Assembly: GCA_023818905.1 (NCBI GenBank)
Contig: JAMWDE010000058.1
Span: 1 to 6,127, forward strand
Length of the DNA: 6,127 nucleotides
DNA from: Candidatus Omnitrophota bacterium
GTDB taxonomy: Bacteria; Omnitrophota; Gorgyraeia; Gygaellales; Profunditerraquicolaceae
Direction of reading: 5' to 3'
Positions within the stretch are counted from its first letter, which is position 1. Each line of letters begins with the position of its first letter. Shown piece by piece: positions 1-5,069 of the stretch. The position numbers and the translations under genes are program-made. Under the pieces are notes generated by a model. It was not told where the DNA came from. It did not search any database and was given only the letters and a program-made list of their open reading frames with translations.

Positions 1-3000
1 TCACGTTAACCGCTGGACCAGTGTATTTGCCCTCGAAATTGTAGGTAGTTTGTACTACTCCATTATCATCAAGCCTCCGGGTGATAACTACTGGCGTCCC
101 CTTTTGAATAATGACGCCATTTGGTCCAACGATATCCCAGGGAGCTCTCCCCGGACGAGTATCAGCAATAGACTTATCATCTTTTATCGTTACCGAAAAA
201 CTGGGGTTATTAAGATTAATATAAGTAGTTTCAAGTCTACTATTATCATCCAAATGTTTGACCACTAACACGCTGGTTCCAGTGACAATAATGATTCCGC
301 CATCCACGCCGGCTAGATTCCTATCCACCACAGTTGGTTTAAGAAGATAGGAGAAATCATTAAATATCACATTAGAAATACGGGTGCCTTGACCGAGGGA
401 ATTAAAATAAACTACAGTATTATTATTCCGGGAGCCAGTATTGTCATAATGAGCTATTGCAGGGGTGCTTATATACGTTGAACTTAGATATTCAATCCCG
501 CTATAAAGAGCGAGTATAGGAGATTGGTAATATTGATGTGGTGCAGGTCCATACTGATAAACTTGATTTATCCGTGGGGTGTGGCTTACCACTTCTTTAG
601 CGCGTAAAATATAAGGATTTTGTTCTTGATTCGACTGATTAGATGAACCCGAACCTTCCAGAGGTTCTGGTTTGCCATCCGAACCAACTTGATGAGGAAC
701 AAAAAGAACTTCGTCTATAGTTAAAAGTCTGCCATTTTTATTGAAAGTCCTGGTTTGCATATGAGTAGGGACGCCCTGATTATCAAAAACTACAGTGGTA
801 GCTGTACAATTGCCAGTTCCTGCATCGTACTCGAAGTCAGTAGCAGTCTGTAAATGTCCAACACTTTGACCAATTAAATCGAATCTTACCCCATTAACCA
901 CGTAAGAGTATGACATTGTGGGATTGGCAGTGCTCGGAACTAAAGGATAGGTATCTCGATGGATATTGCAGCCTGCAGGATTGGTCACTGTAACCACTAA
1001 TACTGGTTGACCAGAAGGAGTCTTGGCAGTACTAACTGTAGTTGTGTTTCCGGTTGTAGGATCTGTGCTTGAGCCCAGTGGATTTATATCTCTTAAGAAA
1101 CCGTGTTTCTCAGCTGAGGTCTCAACCATTTTATCATAGTCATGGCCAAATTGACTATAATATGTATTCCAGTTAGCCAAGATATCTTGAAACATTCTAA
1201 GGGCAGCTTCCGCTCCACCATAAGCTATAATCACTCTTGTCCAGAAATCGCGATTAGCTTGGGTATTAGAAGCAGGATCGGGTGCAAATGTATTAAATAG
1301 CCAGGCAGATATTTCCTCAGGAGTACCTTGGGGTATAGTGGGAGTTAAACCAAGTGCATTGGCTGCACCCCTAACCATATTATCCCAGCCTTGCACTGTA
1401 GCTGGGTCAGCACCTTGAAGGTATTTGTGACCGTTCTGAAGGATGTCCTTGAACATCTGAGCAGCAGCATCAAAACCATATTGGTTAATAGCATTAGCCC
1501 AATAACTTACAGTGGTGGAATTCATGTATTTGGTAACTCCGTTTTGCTGAAAGAGTTGTACTGCCTGGGCTGTAGTGGGGTTAGAGGTATCTATTCCATC
1601 CAGGATTGTGGAATCGCCACCACCTGGTCTATCGTCTGTTCTCCTGCCTGCATCGCCACCATCAGAGCTATTACCTGAACTGGGGCCTGAAGCGCCTTTA
1701 GAGCCAGAGCCGCCGTTACTATTGGAAGTTACCCTATAAAAATTGTTCGGGCTAAAAGGGTGTAATAAGGAGGCCGTTGTCCTTAAAAGCTCTGGATCAT
1801 CCCCGGTTTCCGAGAGACGGTTATACAAATCCTCCAGTTCATCGTGGGTAAGTGTTTGTGTTCTACCATCAGAAGAAGTTATATTTACCGTTCCCGGAGA
1901 GGAACCCGCTGATACAGAATAACTGCTACCCCAAATATTCTGCATTTCAGCGCTGGAAAGGGATCGAACACTACCTCCAACTATCTCGCCTTCAACTAAA
2001 ACATTGCCTGTCCACTGATATTTTCTCCGGAAATCCGCTAGTGACTCGGTTACTAAAACCCCATTATCAATGTATGAAACCGTATCATTGTTGGCACTGA
2101 GCGCCTTGATATAGTGACCTTGGCCGTTCTGTATGTTAATAACATGAACTATGCCGCTTATACCAAGGGTTACAAAATCTTTATACGAGAGATTATAACC
2201 ATTAAGTTTTAAACCGTAACTGGCAGCCACCTGCTGAATTCCTAACATTGAGGTCTGACCATTTATATCTGTATATGGAGCTAATTGTTGAGCTAAAATT
2301 GCGGGGTCTATATTAGGTAGGAGCTGATGCAGGACAAAAACTGCACAGTTGATATTTACCGGCGGGCCGTTATTATGCAAGGTTATAGTTGAATTGGAGT
2401 TAGCTAAATTTGTTTGGACTGTATTGATAGTGCCGGTTTGAAGTGGGTTAGATTTTACTGAAAGATTAGTAAGGGTTTTTTCAACAGAAGAATTATCAGT
2501 AGAAATTTGTGTTGTTGCAGTAGAAGAGGTGTCATCAAGAGTAGCTGCCCTAGGAGGACCACAAGCAGGCGGTAAAGTACATTGATCCTGAAGTAAAAAT
2601 CCTGTATCTTCTATAGGAAGAAAAGAAGGTTCATAATTAAGGGTGGTATTTTGAGGTAATGTAGCTTGTTCAGAAGAATCATTCTGGGTATTTTGGTTAT
2701 CGGTAGAAAGATTTCCTACTGTAGCTCTTTGCCTTTTAGGAATAACTACACCCTCTAATGGAGGAATTACAAAATCCAATCCCAACGCAGAAGCGTGGAG
2801 GCGGTTACCTTCTGGTCTCGGAAGTTCTCTTTCGCTAACATTGTTATCAAAAGACGTGTCTACCTCTCCACCATCCAAATAGATTATTTGTTGGCTATTA
2901 TCATCTAAGGTATCGATGGTATCTGTATTATTACTCTCTAAATTATTACTCTCTAATGAATTATCCGAATCTAAATTTGAAGGACCTAAAGCTTTCATTA

Positions 3001-4003
3001 AATTATTAGAATTATCTGCTTCAGCTTGAGCTTGATCTGGAGGTAATTCCGGATTGTCCAATTTCTGATTGTCTTCCCCCTCCCCCCTATAAAACAAATC
3101 AAAAAGCAAATTCTCTTCTGTTGCTATTCTTGTGTCCACCAAGATAGTTGGTTGGGAAAAAGAATCAGAAGTATCTTTATCGGGTAAATCTGTAGGATTG
3201 TCGGATAAATCTTTAGGATTAATTTCGGAAGCAGATGTAACAGGAGTATTGTAATCAAGAATATCATAAGTTGAATTTATCTCTATTGGACCAGGATTTT
3301 TATCTGAATCTAAAGTAGGTATATTTACTGCAGTTTTTTCTATTTCTATTTCTACATTATTATTATCTACATTATCTACATTATTATTAGAATTATTAAG
3401 AGAATTTACAATACCATCTGTATCATTATCATTTGTAGAAACATTAAGAGGATTTACAGTATTATTGTTATTATTAACTGTATCATTTGTAATCTGAGGT
3501 AGTTCATCTGGAGGAATGACAGGAGCTACATCAACCGTATCAGAAGAAGATACGGTATCAGAAGGAAATTTCTTAAAATCTTCGGAAACTATCGAAGATT
3601 CAGGTGAAGGTATTTCATTGTGTGTAGGATTAACTACTGACTCAATCTCTTGTTCTTTATCGCTACGGAGTGATATTGATAAATTAGTCTCCCTTACCCT
3701 TAACCAAGCTCTCCTTCCTGATACAGGTAGTATCTGGTTTCTGTGATTATAGTAGTTATAAAAAGTTATCTCATTAGCAAAAACTCTAGGCAGTAAAAAA
3801 GAGGTTATGGCTTGATAAAGCTGCTCAAAAAAATCACCCACTTCGGATTCAGAAATACCTCCCTGGTATCCAGGGTTAGAAGTCTCAGGTAAAAAAATCC
3901 GGTAATCAGCCTTGGCAGTCCAAGTAACCTCAGAAAAAGAAAATACTCCTGCCAGGGTTAATGCTACCATCTTTACCCAGAGTTTTTGACGCCAATTACT
4001 CAT
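1..4003 (-). CDS. Giant secreted protein with internal C39-type cysteine peptidase domain (3' end outside window)
   Basis: The minus-strand frame is open from the ATG at 4003-4001 to the left edge (1,334 codons, no stop); the C terminus is missing. AAAAAGG lies 8 nt before the ATG. Residues 1-32 form a Sec-type signal peptide: basic start, hydrophobic core MVALTLAGVFSF, AKA|D cleavage site. About 120-400 is Asn/Asp/Ser/Thr-rich low complexity. C475 and C481 precede a C39-like domain (about 541-672) with C553 (INCAVFVL), H630 (GQGHYIKAL) and D646 (YIDNGV), ending QWTGNVLV. The Cys-His-Asp spacings (77 and 16) resemble those I recall for ComA-type C39 peptidases. A double-glycine-leader-like motif follows at 682-693, then a Gly/Ser-rich linker (757-800), two helical repeats (W835, W921), a YD/RHS-like stretch (about 1069-1100) and two 60-residue-spaced beta repeats. 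C39 domains normally sit on ABC exporters and cleave after GG leaders; here no transporter domain is seen. Likely role, inferred: exported, self-processing surface or matrix protein under c-di-GMP control. Confidence 0.88.
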   Translation of the reverse strand, partial: MSNWRQKLWVKMVALTLAGVFSFSEVTWTAKADYRIFLPETSNPGYQGGISESEVGDFFEQLYQAITSFLLPRVFANEITFYNYYNHRNQILPVSGRRAWLRVRETNLSISLRSDKEQEIESVVNPTHNEIPSPESSIVSEDFKKFPSDTVSSSDTVDVAPVIPPDELPQITNDTVNNNNNTVNPLNVSTNDNDTDGIVNSLNNSNNNVDNVDNNNVEIEIEKTAVNIPTLDSDKNPGPIEINSTYDILDYNTPVTSASEINPKDLSDNPTDLPDKDTSDSFSQPTILVDTRIATEENLLFDLFYRGEGEDNQKLDNPELPPDQAQAEADNSNNLMKALGPSNLDSDNSLESNNLESNNTDTIDTLDDNSQQIIYLDGGEVDTSFDNNVSERELPRPEGNRLHASALGLDFVIPPLEGVVIPKRQRATVGNLSTDNQNTQNDSSEQATLPQNTTLNYEPSFLPIEDTGFLLQDQCTLPPACGPPRAATLDDTSSTATTQISTDNSSVEKTLTNLSVKSNPLQTGTINTVQTNLANSNSTITLHNNGPPVNINCAVFVLHQLLPNIDPAILAQQLAPYTDINGQTSMLGIQQVAASYGLKLNGYNLSYKDFVTLGISGIVHVINIQNGQGHYIKALSANNDTVSYIDNGVLVTESLADFRRKYQWTGNVLVEGEIVGGSVRSLSSAEMQNIWGSSYSVSAGSSPGTVNITSSDGRTQTLTHDELEDLYNRLSETGDDPELLRTTASLLHPFSPNNFYRVTSNSNGGSGSKGASGPSSGNSSDGGDAGRRTDDRPGGGDSTILDGIDTSNPTTAQAVQLFQQNGVTKYMNSTTVSYWANAINQYGFDAAAQMFKDILQNGHKYLQGADPATVQGWDNMVRGAANALGLTPTIPQGTPEEISAWLFNTFAPDPASNTQANRDFWTRVIIAYGGAEAALRMFQDILANWNTYYSQFGHDYDKMVETSAEKHGFLRDINPLGSSTDPTTGNTTTVSTAKTPSGQPVLVVTVTNPAGCNIHRDTYPLVPSTANPTMSYSYVVNGVRFDLIGQSVGHLQTATDFEYDAGTGNCTATTVVFDNQGVPTHMQTRTFNKNGRLLTIDEVLFVPHQVGSDGKPEPLEGSGSSNQSNQEQNPYILRAKEVVSHTPRINQVYQYGPAPHQYYQSPILALYSGIEYLSSTYISTPAIAHYDNTGSRNNNTVVYFNSLGQGTRISNVIFNDFSYLLKPTVVDRNLAGVDGGIIIVTGTSVLVVKHLDDNSRLETTYINLNNPSFSVTIKDDKSIADTRPGRAPWDIVGPNGVIIQKGTPVVITRRLDDNGVVQTTYNFEGKYTGPAVNV
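35..304 (-). repeat. Two beta-rich repeats with LDDN...TTY signature, 60 residues apart
   Basis: Residues 1236-1262 (GIIIVTG..VLVVKHLDDN....TTYI) align with 1296-1322 (GVIIQKG..VVITRRLDDN....TTYN) without gaps at an offset of 60 residues. Conserved: G, two or three Ile, GT, LDDN and TTY. The pattern recalls RHS/YD or other secreted beta-repeat proteins. A longer array may continue beyond the left edge. Confidence 0.65.
1080..1515 (-). repeat. Two diverged helical repeats in the giant protein
   Basis: Around W835 the sequence YWANAINQYGFDAAAQMF, followed by KDILQNGHKYL, corresponds to FWTRVIIAYGGAEAALRMF followed by QDILANWNTYY around W921. The units are 86 residues apart with one single-residue gap. 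They look alpha-helical. No family is recognised; they may be binding or spacer modules. Confidence 0.6.
1925..1960 (-). other. Double-glycine-leader-like motif just after the C39 domain
   Basis: Residues 682-693 read LSSAEMQNIWGS. This fits the class II bacteriocin and peptide-pheromone leader consensus, LSxxELxxIxGG, at every key place: Leu -12, Ser -11, Glu -8, hydrophobic Met -7, Ile -4, Gly -2, with Ser instead of Gly at -1. C39 peptidases cut immediately after this motif. Its place about 10 residues downstream of a C39 domain in the same chain suggests cleavage after S693, in cis or between copies. Cleavage is inferred; the motif is read directly. Confidence 0.65.
1987..2383 (-). other. 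C39-like peptidase domain within the giant protein
   Basis: Encodes residues about 541-672. The nucleophile candidate is C553 in NINCAVFVLHQLL, followed by a helix and DINGQTSMLGIQQVAASYGL, which matches the part of C39 domains that packs against the active site. H630 and D646 complete the triad. The end, LADFRRKYQWTGNVLV, matches the usual C39 close (F..xW.G..lvl). Two departures from the canonical domain are visible: the Gly after the catalytic Cys is Ala, and the residue six before the Cys, where bacteriocin-processing C39 peptidases carry an oxyanion-hole Gln, is Pro547. The enzyme may use another residue, or may be weak or specialised. Confidence 0.8.
2760..3645 (-). other. Asn/Asp/Ser/Thr-rich low-complexity region of the giant protein
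   Basis: Residues about 120-415 are dominated by Asn (mostly AAT), Asp, Ser, Thr, Pro and Glu, with runs such as NSNNNVDNVDNNN near 3351-3400. There are few hydrophobic stretches and no Cys. It looks like a disordered stalk between the signal peptide and the peptidase domain. Confidence 0.75.
2927..2956. repeat. Perfect 15-bp tandem duplication (codes LESNN twice)
   Basis: ATTATTACTCTCTAA occurs twice in a row at 2927-2941 and 2942-2956. On the minus strand this encodes LESNN-LESNN in the low-complexity region of the giant protein. Being a multiple of three, it keeps the frame; it suggests recent slippage growth. Confidence 0.85.
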
Positions 4004-4017
4004 CCTTTTGGCCTTTT

Positions 4018-4064
4018 TATAAATAAAATAGCCGAGCTGCACCTTTCTTCGGCAACCCGGCTAT
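4018..4064 (-). terminator. Intrinsic terminator / riboswitch expression platform
   Basis: On the minus strand ATAGCCGGGTTGC (4064-4052) pairs with GCAGCTCGGCTAT (4040-4028): 13 bp including two G-U pairs, with an 11-nt loop, followed by TTTATTTAT. The 5' arm is the conserved 3' segment of the GEMM aptamer, and P1 would use the loop bases AAAGGT. Aptamer and terminator cannot coexist, so ligand binding should block termination (ON switch, inferred). The U-tract is interrupted by A, so termination may be partial. Confidence 0.8.
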
Positions 4065-4190
4065 CGTGTCTTTGGTTAATTGGAGAATTTTTATAAATTC
4101 TCCAATTAACCACTAATTAAATGTACCCGACCCGTGGCTTTGCGCCCTCCGCTTAGATTTCTCGTCGGAGTTCGCCCTTTCGGTAAAGGT
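4041..4190 (-). ncRNA. Cyclic di-GMP-I (GEMM) riboswitch aptamer
   Basis: Read on the minus strand, the leader carries the GEMM hallmarks in order: ACCGAAAGGGCGAA (4184-4171); P2 stem CTCCG/CGGAG (4170-4166 with 4151-4147) capped by a GAAA tetraloop (4161-4158); the conserved GCGCAAAGCCACGGGTC (4145-4129); a very long variable hairpin in the P3 arm (4112-4073); and GATAGCCGGGTTGCCGA (4065-4049). ACCTTT (4190-4185) can pair with AAAGGT (4046-4041) as P1. The GGG where the first ligand base is read favours c-di-GMP over the cGAMP-selective GEMM-Ib class, which has A at the specificity position. It lies in the 5' leader of the giant gene, ending about 40 nt before the ATG. GC content is clearly higher than the surrounding leader. 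Confidence 0.9.
4073..4112. repeat. Perfect 18-bp inverted repeat, 4-nt loop, inside the riboswitch P3 arm
   Basis: TGGTTAATTGGAGAATTT (4073-4090 as complementary partner) and its exact reverse complement (4095-4112) flank a 4-nt loop at 4091-4094. It sits in the variable P3 region of the GEMM aptamer. No U-tract follows on either strand, so it is not a terminator. Confidence 0.9.
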
Positions 4191-4265
4191 TTATCTTCAC
4201 CTTAAACTTACTTTTAAAAACTATTTAAAAATATCATAAAAAAAATAACTCTTTTTTTCTTGCAA
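4191..4265 (-). other. A/T-rich 5' leader upstream of the aptamer
   Basis: About 75 nt between the predicted transcription start and the aptamer, made mostly of A and T runs. No open frame with a ribosome binding site is seen; the longest ATG frame is 7 codons without an SD. Confidence 0.5.
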
Positions 4266-4270
4266 AAGAA

Positions 4271-4299
4271 AGTATAATTATTTTACCTTTATGTGTCAA
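4271..4299 (-). promoter_or_regulatory. Sigma70-type promoter of the riboswitch/giant gene
   Basis: Minus strand: -35 TTGACA (4299-4294), 17-bp spacer, -10 TATACT (4276-4271). The start of transcription is expected near 4264, giving a leader of about 260 nt with the aptamer in it. The -35 box lies only about 11 bp past the stop codon of the zinc-ribbon gene, with no terminator between. A short dyad, TTTCTT-GCAA-AAGAAA (4256-4271), covers the expected start site. Confidence 0.82.
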
Positions 4300-4309
4300 G
4301 TAAATAAAT

Positions 4310-4636
4310 CTAAATTTTGTCTTGGTTAACTTTTTTTGCTTTTCTGTATTTTCTCATATAGTTTCGCATATATTCACGACGTTCTATTTTGTGGATTTTT
4401 TGATATTCTTTGAAATAATCTTTGTGGGTTTGCCTCCAAAACTTATGGACGCGTCGGCGTTTTGCCCGCCAGAATGAATCTTGCTCAGAGTGATGGAAAT
4501 AGTCCGGATTTCTCTGGCGCCATTCTCTCTGATTAATTAACTCCCTCTGCCTCTGGCATTCCGGATTGGAGCAGACCTGCTGACTGGGACGATACTTACT
4601 AGGAGTAAATTCGTTTTGACATATCTTACAGCGCAT
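4310..4636 (-). CDS. Small basic zinc-ribbon protein, function unknown (108 aa)
   Basis: ATG at 4636-4634, TAG at 4312-4310. Residues 1-27 form a zinc-ribbon-like knuckle pair, C3-x2-C6 and C22-x4-C27 (CKIC ... CSNPEC). The rest is strongly basic and aromatic, with an internal repeat WRQRNPDYF (39-47) and WRQTHKDYF (67-75), and ends in a helix-like stretch rich in Arg, Lys and Tyr (85-102). The composition suggests nucleic-acid binding. Similar small CxxC proteins with repeated W/NPDYF-like blocks occur as hypothetical proteins in many environmental bacteria, sometimes near mobile elements (from memory, unverified); no transposase is seen here. No signal peptide or membrane segment. No SD precedes the ATG; see its promoter for a likely leaderless mRNA. 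No terminator separates it from the giant gene's promoter on the same strand. Confidence 0.88.
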   Translation of the reverse strand: MRCKICQNEFTPSKYRPSQQVCSNPECQRQRELINQREWRQRNPDYFHHSEQDSFWRAKRRRVHKFWRQTHKDYFKEYQKIHKIERREYMRNYMRKYRKAKKVNQDKI

Positions 4637-4646
4637 GATTGTTAAA

Positions 4647-4675
4647 AATATAGCATATTAAAAAACTCTTGTCAA
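4647..4675 (-). promoter_or_regulatory. Sigma70-type promoter of the zinc-ribbon gene
   Basis: Minus strand: -35 TTGACA (4675-4670), 17-bp spacer, -10 TATATT (4652-4647). The start site should fall at about 4640, only about 4 nt before the ATG at 4636. A nearly leaderless transcript fits the absence of any SD. The -35 box lies in the small palindrome CTTGACAAG. Confidence 0.8.
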
Positions 4676-4696
4676 GTGCACAAGAAGGAACTATAT

Positions 4697-4723
4697 TTGC
4701 TTAATTTGCTTAAGTTGCTTAAG
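4697..4723. repeat. Three tandem 9-bp repeats, TTGCTTAA(T/G)
   Basis: TTGCTTAAT, TTGCTTAAG and TTGCTTAAG follow one another at 4697, 4706 and 4715. They lie 22-48 bp upstream of the -35 box of the zinc-ribbon promoter, a normal place for activator sites, and run into the inverted repeat at 4719-4738. Function is unknown. Confidence 0.85.
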
Positions 4724-4826
4724 TTAAACACAACTTAACCTTTAGAATACATTCTAACTACCCAGTCTAAGGAATCTGGGAGTAGACCTGTTTCAGGTTA
4801 ATCTTATCATGCTATCAAAAGTAGCA
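4719..4826. repeat. Cluster of five consecutive inverted repeats
   Basis: In order: TTAAGTT/AACTTAA (4719-4738, 6-nt loop); TTAGAAT-AC-ATTCTAA (4742-4757); CTA+CCCAG/CTGGG+TAG (4758-4785, 8 bp with a 2-nt bulge, 10-nt loop); ACCTG-TTT-CAGGT (4786-4798); TGCTA/TAGCA (4810-4826, 7-nt loop). No U-tract follows on either strand, so these are not obvious terminators. They could be operators, a structured RNA, or a remnant of a mobile element; the sequence does not decide. Confidence 0.6.
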
Positions 4827-4994
4827 AGATATATTAAAAACCAAATTAACTGTATCTTGAATAACCAATCCTTTTAAACTAGCTCTAAAAAATGCATATC
4901 AGACCATATCAAATACAATTATAAACTGTATCTATCTTTAGAGGAGTATAGATAGTAAGTTAAAGTAAATACAGTCAATTGTTCTAAATTTATC
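4827..4994. other. Non-coding AT-rich spacer with ACTGTAT motifs
   Basis: No open frame worth calling on either strand. ACTGTAT occurs at 4849-4855 and 4925-4931 and inverted at 4969-4975, with a fourth copy inside the downstream gene (5089-5095). A 6-bp inverted repeat, CTATCT/AGATAG, lies at 4932-4955. Confidence 0.5.
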
Positions 4995-5023
4995 TTGACA
5001 AATTAGAATTATGATACTATTAT
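4995..5023 (+). promoter_or_regulatory. Sigma70-type promoter of the TonB/TolC fusion gene
   Basis: Plus strand: -35 TTGACA (4995-5000), 17-bp spacer, -10 TATTAT (5018-5023). The expected start near 5030 gives a leader of about 37 nt. The -35 box is bracketed by an imperfect dyad, TTCTAAATTT (4982-4991) and AAATTAGAA (5000-5008), a possible operator. Confidence 0.78.
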
Positions 5024-5045
5024 TTAAATTGATATTGATTTAACT

Positions 5046-5069
5046 TTCCTTAAAGGAATGATACACTTG
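5046..5069 (+). promoter_or_regulatory. Ribosome binding site choosing a TTG start, inside a small dyad
   Basis: AAAGGA (5052-5057) directly abuts the in-frame ATG at 5058, leaving no room for initiation there, but lies 9 nt before TTG at 5067. Starting at TTG also gives a clean signal peptide beginning MKIKPY. The SD is part of TTCCTT-A-AAGGAA (5046-5058), whose outer four pairs could form a weak hairpin hiding it. Confidence 0.6.

Noticed and set aside
50..268. 72-codon plus-strand open frame
   Set aside because: Antisense to the C-terminal repeats of the giant gene; no SD and no recognisable protein features.
1391..1678. 95-codon plus-strand open frame
   Set aside because: Antisense shadow of the helical-repeat region; no SD.
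1852..2100. 82-codon plus-strand open frame
   Set aside because: Antisense to the C39 domain, which is clearly coding on the minus strand.
3516..3746. 76-codon plus-strand open frame rich in Ser/Thr
   Set aside because: Antisense to the low-complexity coding region; its composition is a mirror of that bias.
4073..4112. 18-bp hairpin as a terminator
   Set aside because: No T-run follows on either strand, and it lies inside the riboswitch P3 arm.
4690..4830. CRISPR array
   Set aside because: The 9-bp repeats are tandem without spacers and the dyads differ in sequence.
4840..4925. Short minus-strand stop-to-stop frame resembling a transposase remnant
   Set aside because: Only 27 codons between stops and no convincing motif; expected by chance in AT-rich DNA.
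5011..5043. 10-codon ATG frame upstream of the TonB/TolC gene
   Set aside because: Its start overlaps the promoter spacer and -10 region, so it would not be transcribed from that promoter.
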